Shown here: one piece after another, positions 21,556 through 33,478 of the stretch
Layout: each line of letters starts with the position of its first letter
Position numbering within the stretch: the stretch's first letter is position 1
Source of the DNA: Pogostemon cablin
Lineage: Eukaryota; Streptophyta; Magnoliopsida; Lamiales; Lamiaceae
Direction: 5' to 3'
DNA: 64,000 bases
Assembly: GCA_023678885.1 (NCBI GenBank)
Contig: CM042952.1
Location: forward strand, 33,227,736-33,291,735
The notes under the pieces: model-generated
What the model was told of the DNA's origin: nothing
Databases searched by the model: none
What the model saw: only the letters and a program-made list of their open reading frames with translations
Made by a program: the position numbers and the translations under genes

Positions 21556-23992
21556 TAATGTATGTTATGTGTGTTAGGTAGGAGTAGTATTTTTATTTAA
21601 TTTAGACAACTTTTAAAATTATTAATTGATGTGTTTTTTTTTCTTTTGTTAGTAAAAATAAGTTGTACGATGAAAACAGTAAGTATGAAAATAAGAATAG
21701 GGAAGTATTTAGAAAGAAACATTAAGAAGTATAGACGGGCATAAATACCAGGGAGAAAAGGTTAATTTTTCTTTTTTAAAAAAATAGAAGTCAAATTCTC
21801 ATTCCCTACTCTATACCTTTGGGAAGCAATGCGTGAACACCACTCTCGCGAGTAAGAAGTGTTATTTACTCGCTGTAGTTGACAGTTACCCACCACAAGT
21901 AAAGGTGGTCCATCCCGCAGGGGATTGCAGCCCATATAGCGGCGTGAAAGTAAGCAGCTACTATAAGGAGCATCCAGATTTGACCACGTGTCCACAGTAA
22001 GGGAAAATAATTCTTTCCGGTGGGACCCATTCTTGAAAAATAAAGCGAACCGTTTTGCTCACACTACCTCATCTACTATTATAACCCCATGTGCTAGTTT
22101 GAAATTCTACTTTTTAATTAATTAATTATTGCATAAATATTGTCTATTTGATGACACGAATTAATTAAATCAGTCATAACACTTTTCTTCCGTTGAATTT
22201 TTATTTAATTCTGAATTTATGTACAATTTCTTTAATTAATGAATTAATTGATGCTCTCATTTAATTTAATAAATAAATATATCTATCTCTATTCCTCAAG
22301 ATTCATGGGTAAAGTTTAGTGGTCTTTTAGTGGCCCAACTCGTTGAAAGTGTTGCAATGGGCCCAGTTTTTAAAATTGAGTTTAAATTTCGAATATGAAT
22401 GTGAGATTCGTTGCTTCCTACTTAGAAAAATGGAGTCGTCATTTGAATTTGCTTGCGGCGTCCGTTTATTTGAATTCTCTATTTAAAATAGTAATATATT
22501 TAATTGAGTAATTATTACGGATCAAACTATATTTCAATTTTCAATCAAATAAATATCTTCTTCTATTCAGAGAAATAAGAATTTGTCTAATAAATAATGC
22601 ATTTTTAATTAGACAGATTCTTTTGTCCAAGTCTAAAACAAAAAATGACTAACTTTTGGCCCAATTTATATTTTTCAGGTTTCATTACGTAGTAATAGGT
22701 TAATTCTATAACATTTTATAGTTGGGCAATATATCATGTCCACATGTTAATTTTCGTGCATTCATTTTTATTTTATTTAAGTAAATATAATTATTTATTT
22801 ATTAATAAATGTATTGTTATTTTTTTTATATAACTCTTAATGAAGAGATTAGCAGAAAGTTTACTAAAAGTTTATGTTATTCAATTATTTTTTTAATTCA
22901 TAATTAAAAGGATATTTCACATAAAATTAATTTCAAAGTTACATAATTTAAAGTCTTCAATGTCACTAAATCCCTCAAAATAATCTTATAAATTTTTGGT
23001 TTGACCCTATGACAAATATACAGATCAATATCTTTATAATGGAGTATAATAAGTGAAACATATGACTTGGTGTGGGTATAAAGAACATAAATAGTGTGTG
23101 GGTTGTGGGGTATTACCCAAAATGAAGTTTTTCAATACACATATTCCAATCGTTATTGGCTGCGAGTTAAATCGTTTACAAGAATAAATGATGACATCGA
23201 CGGATTTTATTTTCACAAAAAGAAATTTTGATAACAACAAATTTGAACCACTATTTAAAGATTAAATTATTGGCGGCCATAGAAATGATGAAGAGGGATA
23301 AGGAAGATAAGCAATTGATAAGAACAATTGAAGTATACAATTAAGAAAATCAAAAATAAAAGTTTGCCTATTTGTAGTGCAACACTTGTGGTGGTGGAAT
23401 ATTATTCTCCACAACTTTGCTATTTGGCTTCTAATAATTAAATATTGTGGTCCTTCTACATGAGAGAGGTTACACAATTTATGCCAAAATTTGGGGGTCT
23501 TTGTCACACACCTCACCTTGCCCTTTCAATAAAATTTTCTCTCTCTTTTATTTATTTATTTATTTATTTATTTAAATCTCCCTTCCTCCCTAATAATGCT
23601 TTCCGGTTATTATTTATTTATTTCATTTTATTTAAGAAAAATTATTATTTTTAATCAAATTTATTAATTTCAGATGGTAATGCAATACTTATTAAAGTAC
23701 TAAAAGAAATATAAAGTAATAATACATGCATTTTAAAAAGCGATTAACAAATGCAACATTTGAGATTATTGAATAATAAAGCAATGTTTTCTCTAATTTA
23801 AAGTGTGAAGAGTTTTATTTTTTTCTTGAATCAAACAAAAATTCATTTATTAAGTAGAAAAAGAACAAAAGTTATCGAGAAGGTCATCCACAAAAGTAGG
23901 AGGCTCAACCCAACAATGGGAACTAGCCACTGATCGCGAAGCTCGAACAATGCAATGTGCCAATGTATTGGCAGTACGAGAAATAAGATGAA
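21556..23992. other. Intergenic, AT-rich
   Basis: No gene recognised. A GC-richer island at about 21780-22030 has an open frame on the minus strand (21762-21995) that resembles nothing I know. TTTA repeats lie at 23548-23573. Several GGCCCA-type motifs lie near 22330-22365. Confidence 0.5.
23548..23573. repeat. (TTTA)n microsatellite
   Basis: Six or more tandem TTTA units. Confidence 0.9.
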
Positions 23993-24690
23993 CTAAATAA
24001 GAAACGTTTGTTGTGAAAAACTTTTGCATTTTGATATAAAGTCTCCAAACACTGATATCTCCCCTTGTATTTTTGAAATCGCATCATAGACGGTCTTGAC
24101 ATCTACTTCAAAGATAACACGTTCAAGCCCTAAATCCTTTATCCAATACATCGCCTCAAGGAGACCCATGGCCTCACCTTCGTCCACATGAAAGTTTCCC
24201 AGAATAACCATAGATCTGCAAGCAACGAATATACCCTCTTCATCTCTTATTATCATTCTTATATCTGTCTCTGAAGTGTCCACAAAAAAGGCTGCATCAA
24301 TGTTAATCTTCATGTAAGAGGGTGGGGGTTTGTGCCATGATTTGCAAATAACAACATTACTTCACCTTGTTGGTGCCTTTCTTGCCATGCTCCACTCAGT
24401 AAGTAAGTTATTGGCTAGGAAGATTGCTCTTGTAGCGGAATCTCGATTCCCCTCCCAAACTACCTTATTCCGTTCACTTCATATCTTCCAAACAACCATG
24501 GCAAAAATAGTCTTCTTATCAATAGTTGCATCATTAATGATGCATAGGAGAAGTTCTCATAAATAATCAACATGTGTGATAGTTCTCTCAATTGTGTAAA
24601 AAAAACCAGCTTCCCTCTAGCACTCCTTCGCATAATCACATGAAACAAATATATGCCACAAACTTTTAGTGTCAGAAGAGTTTTATGAAG
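23993..24690 (-). pseudogene. Decayed LINE (non-LTR retrotransposon) 3' end: zf-RVT and RNase H-like regions
   Basis: On the minus strand, a zinc-finger reverse-transcriptase linker (WHIFVSCDYAKEC, then VVWEGNRDSATRAI) is read from about 24662 with several in-frame stops. It is followed by an open RNase H-like segment (24313-23993). That segment keeps the acidic pattern of plant LINE RNase H: KINIDAAFF, DEGEAMGLLEAM, FEVDVKTVYDAI. This layout is the C-terminal end of plant L1-type ORF2. The interruptions show it is dead, and the reverse transcriptase core is not present. Confidence 0.75.
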
Positions 24691-24723
24691 CAAACAAATA
24701 AGGAAAATTAAAGAAGAAAAATA

Positions 24724-24982
24724 CTTTGTACCAAAATTGATTGTACACTTTCCACATTTATCCGTCCCAAAATAGATTGCTCATTCCAAAAAAGAAAATA
24801 TCATATAAATCCCCACCCCTAAAAGTTCATATTAATTACAACTTTATCACACTCACCTAACACACATAACATACTTTATAATTTATTTATTACCTAAAAT
24901 TACCACAATACCCTTAAAAAGTCAATATTTTTTAAACTCCGTATCCACAGTAACAGTGCAATCAATTTTAGGACGGAGGGAG
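24724..24982. mobile_element. Stowaway-type MITE
   Basis: About 259 bp. The right end is GGACGGAGGGAG and the left end is degenerate (CTTTGTACCAAAATTGATTG pairs with AATCAATTTTAGGAC). Flanked by TA at 24722-24723 and 24983-24984. Confidence 0.75.
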
Positions 24983-25231
24983 TATATAATATGACCATGT
25001 TATGAGAGGTTTTGAGTGAACTATCCCACGTGTGAAATCGTTTCATTTTTTTTAATTGAAATTTGTATTACTTTTCACTTATCAATTAATTAGACGATAA
25101 TCATTATCATGTATAACATTTTTTTTATTAAAATTATTAGCATTTTTTATCAATTCCACGAACACATTTTTTTTCCTCTTTTGAATTATTTGTAGAGTGT
25201 TATTAATATATTATTATACTCCATTATTTAA

Positions 25232-25394
25232 GGGTGATTTTGGGGTGCACCTGATGCAACCCTAGTTTATAGGTTTAAAGTGTGGGTAGTGGATAGTTTT
25301 AATTTTTTTAAAAAATAATTATTTTATTTAATGATAAAGATTAAACAAAAACTTAATTTAACCGTTAAGATTATTCAGGTGCACCAGAGTGACT
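25232..25394. mobile_element. Small inverted-repeat element with 10-base target duplication
   Basis: A 163-bp block bounded by identical CATTATTTAA (25222-25231 and 25395-25404). It contains a perfect 11-base inverted pair, GGTGCACCTGA (25244-25254) and TCAGGTGCACC (25375-25385), about a dozen bases inside each end. Non-coding. A Mutator-like MITE is the best guess from the target-duplication length. Confidence 0.55.
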
Positions 25395-27386
25395 CATTAT
25401 TTAAAGGAGAAATTTTTTTCTAATTTCATAACTAAAATTGGGCCTAATTAGCCCACGTAACTTATACGGTCAAATATTGAACATTGGACATCAGCGTAGC
25501 AAGGACAACTATTTGGGCCCGAAATTCACTCAAAAATAATTTGGGCCGAACTTAAATTAGAATAGTGCTTTATTATTCAATCGAGAATTCCACATGAAGT
25601 TATGCAACATTTTTTGGTTATTCTAAAAGTGTTTTTATTTTTATTTTTTAATACTATTATTTTATGAGTTGTAGTCCATACTAATTTTTTTTATCGGATT
25701 AATATAAAATTGCATTATAGCTCATGTCAGATTTTTTAATAAATTCCCTTCATTATCATTTCATTCTAAAAAGTTATTTAAAGAACTAATTCAATTAAAT
25801 ACTTTTAGTTACGTAGTGATAGATGATTCATGATACTTTTACTTTTTTCTTTTCCAAATTGAAAAAATCAAGAAGACAATATTTTATTTTATAATCTCTA
25901 ATTCATGAAAAGAATATCAACAAACACAGAATAAAAAATTAAACCCCAAACTAGAATATTAAAACAATATTATTGTACTAGAATGTAATGTCAAGTACCC
26001 AATTACTTTGAAGTTTGAAAATGGCTTCTACCTAACATTGTAGTAAATCAATTAATAATGTATTAATGTTACGGTTGTGTAATTAGTGAGTAGATTCACC
26101 ATGCAAATAGAGTTGGGACAAATTCATAAATCTTTACTCTAAACACCATTAAAAAAATAATAATAATTCCTTCTTTTCGTAAATATGAAACAAAAGTTAG
26201 TGCGTTAATTATTTATTGTAAGAAATTGCGAAGTCAATTCAAAATCAAGGATAATTTAAGAGTTCGGATATTGCATATAATGTGATATTTTTTGTGTCAT
26301 CCTATGAGATAAATGATACTTAAAAGAAATGAAAAAAATTAAATTAAATTTCTCCACCCCTTTACATGTTATTTTAAAAGGAGATATTATAGAAATGCGG
26401 CACCAAAATTTCACATGCTATTTTTAAAGCGTAGTTAGAGTAAAATAAATGATTTTTTATTAATTTTATTAAAATAATGGTGGTTATTAAATACAATTAC
26501 AAATCTAGTACAACGGTTAGCATTAAGCATATTTTTCCAATAGATCTCTGTACTTCTCTGCGTTTACCGTCTAAGTACAACCATTCATTAGTGACAAAAT
26601 TATTCCACATAATATGGGTTGATATCCTGTCTAAGTTCATTGGTGGATTGCTTCCCCATATGATCTCATCTTACCTATTTACTGGATTCCTGGAAATTCA
26701 TGTCAATATTTTAATAACTTAGAATGGACTAAAGAATCAACCTATAATAACTTTGACTTTAAAATTATTATTATGTTATACTCCAGTGTGAAGTTAACAG
26801 ATACAAAGTTTAAGAAATACTCGACTTTTTTATTAATTTTATTAGTTTTTTTTTTGAAGATAGTAGAAGTATTTTTAAATAATACTCCATAAATAGATAA
26901 ATTATAAAGTATGTTATGTGAATTAGGGGAGAATAATAAATATATAATTAAGATATACTTTTAATGTTAAGAATTAATATAATATAATATTTTTTTATAA
27001 AATATACGGACAAAAAATAAAAAGTATAAAATTTAATACACAGAGAAAGTATATTCAGTAGATACGTTCCTTAGATTTTCCGGGGCATTAAATCATATTG
27101 ACATTTCTGGGCCTTATGTGTAGCCCAACAAGGTCGCTTCATTTAATAAAAGAGATTGAGTGTCCAGATGGACCAGATCCGTGGCTTGAAAACAATATTT
27201 AAATAAAAAAAACCCTAATATACAAAATAACAAAACATAAATATTTTCAAAACAAATCCCTTGATTCACAAAACAAATCATAATATAAAGAAGTTATTCC
27301 TTGATTTTCTGATTATTTTTTTAATCAAATACACTCTATATAATTGATATTTTTAATAAAAAAATTATTTCCTAAATTAAAGTGTA

Positions 27387-27604
27387 CTCCCTCCATTCCG
27401 TTCTAATAGCTACGTTTGTTTTTTTCACGGGGATTAAAGAGTATAGTATTTTAATGTGTATTGAGGTGAGAGAAATAATATTTTTACGTAAAGTGGGTAA
27501 GTGTATTAGTGTGATGGGTGTGTCCATGGAGAGAGAAATAAATAACCATTAGGATGGGACGCCCAAAAATGAAATATGTAATTATTAGGATGATACGAAG
27601 GGAG
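27387..27604. mobile_element. Stowaway-type MITE
   Basis: A 218-bp element starting CTCCCTCCATTCCG and ending ATACGAAGGGAG, flanked by TA (27385-27386, 27605-27606). The interior matches the element at 20637-20881 (AAGTGGGTAAGTGTATTAG, TCCATGGAGAGA). Confidence 0.85.
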
Positions 27605-28424
27605 TATATATATTTTTTAGAATAAAATATTTCTCTCTTCGGTCCGCTCTAAAGGATAGTTGTATTAGATCCATATATTAATTGTATCAGTGATGTGTGT
27701 GGGTCTTATGTATTTAAAAATAGAAATGTATAGATTTGGTGCGAACATCCAAAATGGTAAAATGTCCACCTACCAAGCAAACGAAGTGAGTATATCATTA
27801 TACACTTTATACACATGAGGTCATAATAAACAACGTGATAAAATGTAAATAAACCATAATGTGGGACAGATGGTGGATTGATTCACCATACATTGACATA
27901 TTATATTTTTAATATCCAAAAAAAAAAAAGAAAAAAATTGATTTGTGGATGAATATTTATATATGGCAAAAAATTCATGTACTCCAGGGACACGCGTGTC
28001 CCATGTAAACACAACTCTCTCCTTTATATTCCATTTAAACTAATAGGAGGTTTAAATTTCAAATGGGGAACGAAAATTGCTAGGGGTATCCTTTGGTCAC
28101 AAAGCCTCATCCTCTGTTTATTTGGTGTTGACGAATAAAATAAAATGTTTAAAACGAGGAATGGTGCATGAGATGAGCCGGATACAGGGAATTCCTTCTC
28201 CGCAGGGCCCCCATTGATACAAAGACAGCTGAGCCAGTCACCGGAACTCCCCTGTATCCGCGAAAACCGTCTACATTCATTCCCCTCCACTTATCGTCAA
28301 ACCCACGCTTCTTCTCCTCATATATAATATCTCCATCTTCTTTCTTCTTCCATTTCCCTCTCATTCTACATTTTTTCACTATTCAGCCATTCAATTCCTC
28401 AACTATCATCTAATTTTCCATCGT

Positions 28425-28520
28425 ATGGAAATTTCATCGACTTTTGTCGTTGCCACTATCCCTCTTGGCCGCTTAAGTTGTTACTTTTCTTGTAATTTTT
28501 GTTGCTGTCGACTGTGTTGA
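28425..28520 (+). other. Possible upstream ORF in SHM leader
   Basis: An ATG at 28425 opens a 31-codon frame closing at 28518-28520, about 90 bases before the main start. It matters only if transcription begins upstream of 28425, which the sequence cannot tell. Confidence 0.3.
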
Positions 28521-28609
28521 GATTTCTAGGGTTGTGTTTAGTTTCAATTTGAAGCTTGATTTCAGTTCGACGTCTGCTATTTGGGGTTTTCTATTTTTTT
28601 TTTGCGATT

Positions 28610-31582
28610 ATGGATTTGACTCAATCGCCCACGAATAATGGTCTTTCCTTACGGTTTTTGTCACATGTTTCGGCGGCAGCGCCGCTGGTGAAGAATAGAC
28701 CCAGCACGAAAATCGCGGACAACTCGATTTCTTTTCAGATCGAGTCTCAGAGTCGGGACCCTTCGCATCCTCTGCCCTGTGTTCCACTTCAATTGATGGA
28801 TCGACAAAAGGAGAATCACAATCGCTATCATCACTCGGGGAACAATTCTAATGAAATTGAGGATGGGGAAGAGGATGGGGAAAAGGCAGAAGAGTTTCGG
28901 ATTTTGGGTCACTCAATGACTTTGAAGCGGAAGCGGGAGTCCGATTCAGGATCATCGTCGACGTCGCCGACTTCCTCATCAAGGGGGGGAACTATGGTTT
29001 CGGCTAATGATTTGGAATCTCGCAGGAATTGTGTCAGGGCGTGGGGGAACCAGTCCTTACGGGATGCTGATTCCGATATTTTTAATATAATGGAGAAGGA
29101 AAAGCATAGGCAGTATAAAGGGATTGAATTGATTGCCTCAGAGAATTTTGTGTGCAAAGCTGTAATGGAAGCGTTGGGTAGTCACTTAACGAATAAATAC
29201 TCTGAAGGAATGCCTGGTGCTCGATACTACGGTGGGAATCAGTACATTGATGAGATCGAAACACTGTGTTGCAACCGTGCTTTGGCTGCTTTTGGCCTTG
29301 ATTCTGAGAGTTGGGGTGTCAATGTGCAACCCTATTCATGTACATCTGCTAATTTTGCAGTGTATACTGGGCTTTTGTTACCAGGTGATAGGATAATGGG
29401 TTTGGACACACCTTCTGGAGGGAACACCAGTCATGGATGCTATCTGCCAAATGGGCGGAAAATGTCCGGTGCATCTATATTTTTTGAGAGTTTGCCGTAT
29501 AAGGTGAACCCACAGACAGGCTATATTGATTATGATAAGCTTGAGGAGAAGGCATTGGATTTTCGCCCCAAAATATTGATTTGTGGTGGAAGTTCATATC
29601 CTCGGGAGTTGGATTACGCAAGGTTCAGGCAGATTGCGGATAAATGCGGTGCAGTTCTGTTGTGTGACATGGCTCAAATTAGCGGTCTTATAGCTGCTAA
29701 GGTAAAAAAAAGTTATCAGTAGTTGTACCTAATAGTTGTACTTAATATTCTTGTGCTATGTTCATTATGCAGGCAGGAGTGCTTTTATTTGAACTGTTTC
29801 CTGTTTGCTGATTTTGAACTAAGTTTTTTCTTCTCAGTTTTGAAGCATTTGGATTTGAAAGGTGTTTGAAAGATAAATCAATGTAATTATCTGAAACGAA
29901 AATTGTTTTTCTACCCTAAATTTTTTCATGTTAGGTGGAGTTGATATTGCGTAGCACATTATTTTGGCATGGCTTAAAATAATTATTAGGAAGATGCTGA
30001 TCTGTTGTTTATAACATGTTGGTTGGTTTCCGTGAGTTTGGATGCTGTCACTAGGTTTAAGCCTTTTATGATATTCCCATCATATGCTTTTCATTTGTAA
30101 TTTATTCTTTTAATGCATTTCATCCACTCCCACTAATTCAAACCAAGTATCCGTTTTTAGGGAATAAAATCTGGCACATCCCTGAAAAAACCCAAAGCAC
30201 CCTTAAATAAATTTACACGGTGTGAAAGAGTTAATTGTAGTTACAATTGGCCAAGTAATCTATAAAGGAAAAGGTAAATAGCTAAAATATTACCCTCAAT
30301 CTTGAATTGGTACTTTTGACTTGTTTTGCCAAACAGAAAACAATTGAACCTCTAAAGCGACACTTATCTTGAAGTAGAGTGAATTATTATGATTTTGTCC
30401 ATCAACTGAATGACATGCCTTTGATTTAGTATTTTAATTCTATCAATTCCATGTCTGATTTCTTTTGATAGCTGATTAATTTGATTTTTTACATATAACT
30501 AATTTTTCCATATGCAGGAATGTGCTAGTCCTTTTGAACATTGTGATATTGTTACCTCTACAACTCATAAAAGTCTTCGTGGCCCTAGAGGAGGAATTAT
30601 TTTCTACAGAAGGGGCCCAAAATTGAGAAGGCGGGGAATTAATCTGAATCAAGGTGATAGTGGTGATAGATATGATTTTGAGGAAAAGATCAGCTTTGCT
30701 GTCTTCCCAGCAATGCAAGGTGGGCCGCACAATAATCACATTGCAGCCCTTGCAATAGCATTGAAACAAGTGGCTACTCCTGAGTACAAGACATACATGC
30801 AACAAGTGAAGAAAAATGCTCAGGCTTTGGCATCTGCTTTGTTGAGAAGAAAATGCAAACTGATCACAGGGGGCACTGATAATCATATGTTGCTTTGGGA
30901 TCTAAGAAATTTTGGGTTGACAGGCATGTATTCTTTGCATGTTGCATTTCTTCTTGTAATTTTACTGAAACAATTACATTGGTATCATATTCGCTTGCCT
31001 GTTACAAAATAGATTTATTTAGCTATTTATTTCTTGAAATTGTGTATTGCTTCTCTGTGAATTGTTTCCTATTCTCAAGTCTGTTGATTTTGTCTACTGC
31101 TTGTGTTGCGCAGCTATTCTTGTGAGCTTGTTCTGATCTTTTCTATATTTTGGTGAAGTGTAGGTAAAACGCTTGAGAAGGTCTGTGAGTTATGTCATAT
31201 TACACTGAATAAAGTAACAATCTTTGATGACAATGGCAATATTACCCCAGGAGGTGTAAGGATTGGTATGTCACTTCATGGCTATTGCAGTCTATCTTTT
31301 ATATAAATTTTCAGATTGTGATAGTCATCTTATTTGGTACTCTGTTTTCTGTATTCGGCAGGTACCCCAGCAATGACATCCAGAGGCTGTATTGAATCTG
31401 ATTTTGAGGTTATGGCTGAATTCCTCCTTAGAGCTGCCCAGATAACAAGTTCAGTGCAGAGGGATCATGGGAAACTGCCAAAATCATTTATCAAAGGCTT
31501 AGAAAACAACAAAGACATCATTGAGCTTCGAGCACGTGTAGAAAGTTTTGCCTCTCAATTTGCTTTGCCTGGGCTTGATTGA
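28610..31582 (+). CDS. SHM7: Serine hydroxymethyltransferase, nuclear/cytosolic SHM6/SHM7 type
   Basis: PLP enzyme interconverting serine plus tetrahydrofolate with glycine plus methylene-THF. Exons 28610-29701, 30518-30923, 31164-31265, 31362-31582; 606 residues. The SHM6/SHM7 signature is a long N-terminal extension of about 135 residues (MDLTQSPTNNGLSLRF, an acidic DGEEDGEK stretch, a basic MTLKRKRESDSG stretch) before the catalytic core, which starts near GNQSLRDADSD. Core motifs: GIELIASENF, PGARYYGGN, the PLP Lys in TTHKSLRGPRGG, VFPAMQGGPHNNH, GGTDNHMLLWDL and TPAMTSRG. The normal DMAH motif reads DMAQISGL, so a conserved His near PLP is Gln. Arabidopsis SHM7 (MSA1) is nuclear and supports S-adenosylmethionine supply for methylation; a similar role is inferred. 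Intron 2 uses a GC donor (CAG|GCATGT). Confidence 0.93.
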
Positions 31583-33478
31583 TGATTTTTGTTTCTCAGT
31601 CTACCTCCCTTCAAAGTAATGACAGTTTTGGAGCTCCTGTAAAATCTCAAAGACTGCCCTTGTCCTCTTGTCCACGGTGGGTGGACTCAGGTTTCATATT
31701 TTATGTAAAGTCTCGATTAGTTTCTTGGTATGATAATTATTATGCACCCAGTTTATTTGAAGTTTTACTTCATAATTAATACTCATATACTGTTTTTGCA
31801 TCATTTGCTATTCTTTGTATTATTGTATACGACCTTTAGAGTTAAAAGAAATATCAGTTGAATTGCAGAGTTCACTTTTACTGTTTCCAGGTCTCCACTT
31901 CTAACATTAGCCCTTTTATGCTTTCATAGGTTGTTTTGTCATCTCTCTTCGTTTCAATTTTATTATTATATTATATCTTTTGGGAGACGACAAAGACGGT
32001 CGATCTTCTTCTATATGGATGAAAAAAATAGAGAATGAACTTATAATAAAATCTGGAATTCAGAATTATCAAGAGGCAGGAAAGCAACCAAATCCCTTAT
32101 TTTGCAGGGAAAAAGAAGGTGCCTTTTGCATTATTATAAAAAGGACAGCCCAAGAATCTTATTACCCTAGTCATCCCCCCACTTCCCATTTATTGTTTCA
32201 GTGGTGGAATGATTATTTATTTTACTATCACAACTTATTTGAGCATCTTCCATGGAAAATGCGAGTAAGATCTTCAGTACTGGTAGAGCAAATCCTCTTC
32301 CCATTAAAGTTGATTGCAAGATTTCTACAGAGTATACTATTTTTAATTGTGATAGTGGCTTTCCCAATTTCATCCTGCAATCCCCCCATTTCTTACTATT
32401 GTCATTACTTTCACATAATTTTATTATTAATTTCCGTAGACTTAGCTTCAAAAGTCTTGTGGTTAGATTATACACCATTATGATTGATTGAAGCGTCTCA
32501 CATAACTGAACTTTAGTTGCTCCACTAGTTAATAGCACTACATTAGAAAGGATATTCCAAGTTATAGGGGGGGTACTCTCCCAATAAATCTCTCTACACT
32601 AGGGGTTGCTTTGGGTGCTCCGTGCTTGATAGACCAACCTTTAGTTTCTTTAGAAAATGACTTGTAATAAAACAGTTTAAAAGGATACAAGATTAATAAA
32701 AACTCTTTATCATAGCAATATTCATCTAAACGACCAATCTCATATGGTGGAATAAAACACCTAATTGGCTTGGTGCTTGGATCGAATCTTGAACCGGTGT
32801 ACTGCCTGAGTCCTTTTCAAATTCCCTTTAAATCGTATGCTGTCGAATGATAAAGTAAAATTGCTTGTTTTATCCAAGTTTCTGCTTCACATCACGTCTT
32901 TTCTTCCATGGTACACTTACATGTTTACAGAATTTTCTGGTTAAGTAGTATTACTCAAGCTACTTCATTTATTTGCTTCAGGAATAAGCTTGTCTTCATG
33001 AAAACCGACTCAGAATCAATGAGATGTATCGATTAAAACTTTTACCCTCTGCTAAAGCTCTTATTTTTGTTGTGGAATGGGAATGTCAGTTGAACAGGAA
33101 GCATAACTCCCCTAATGTATAATACTAATATTATGTTTATCCTGAGAATTCTTTTTGAAACTAAGAAGATGAGCTTTTTTAGTAGCTGATATATCATTTC
33201 AAGAATCTGTTCTTTGTCTGAAGCAACATATTCTTGTTGTTTCTTCCCTTATATGTAATACTACCTTTTTTTCTTTGAAAGGAAGAATCACATTCTGTTT
33301 CTTGAGGATTTACTTCCTGTCTATTCTCTCTAGAATACTTCTCCTCAAAGCTTCAAAAGATAACAATGCTAAAAAGTTTACCAACACTAATGATCAGAAC
33401 AGGAAACTCAGACTAATTCATGTCTGATATCTTACAGTCTACTTCAATCAATCTCTCTCACTTTCTCTCTCTATATAT
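31583..33478. other. Intergenic between SHM and BYPASS1-like genes
   Basis: The 3' untranslated region of the SHM gene, then spacer. Open frames at 31980-32483 (+) and 32167-32538 (-) show no recognisable domain and overlap each other. I do not call them genes. Confidence 0.5.

Larger units (their letters stand above)
24985..28424. other. Intergenic, AT-rich, with small transposons
   Basis: It holds the inverted-repeat element at 25232-25394 and a MITE at 27387-27604, plus a degenerate MITE-like block at about 27634-27790 ending GAAGTGAGTA. The last few hundred bases are presumably the promoter and leader of the SHM gene. No other coding region was recognised. Confidence 0.5.

Noticed and set aside
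21762..21995. A 77-codon minus-strand frame in a GC-richer island
   Set aside because: No known domain and no supporting splice or promoter signals; noted only as a compositional island.
26477..26722. An 81-codon plus-strand frame
   Set aside because: AT-driven composition with no recognisable motif; typical of chance frames in this spacer.
31980..32538. Overlapping open frames of 167 (+) and 123 (-) codons downstream of SHM
   Set aside because: They overlap on opposite strands, show no recognisable domain, splice pattern or codon bias, and lie in AT-rich spacer.
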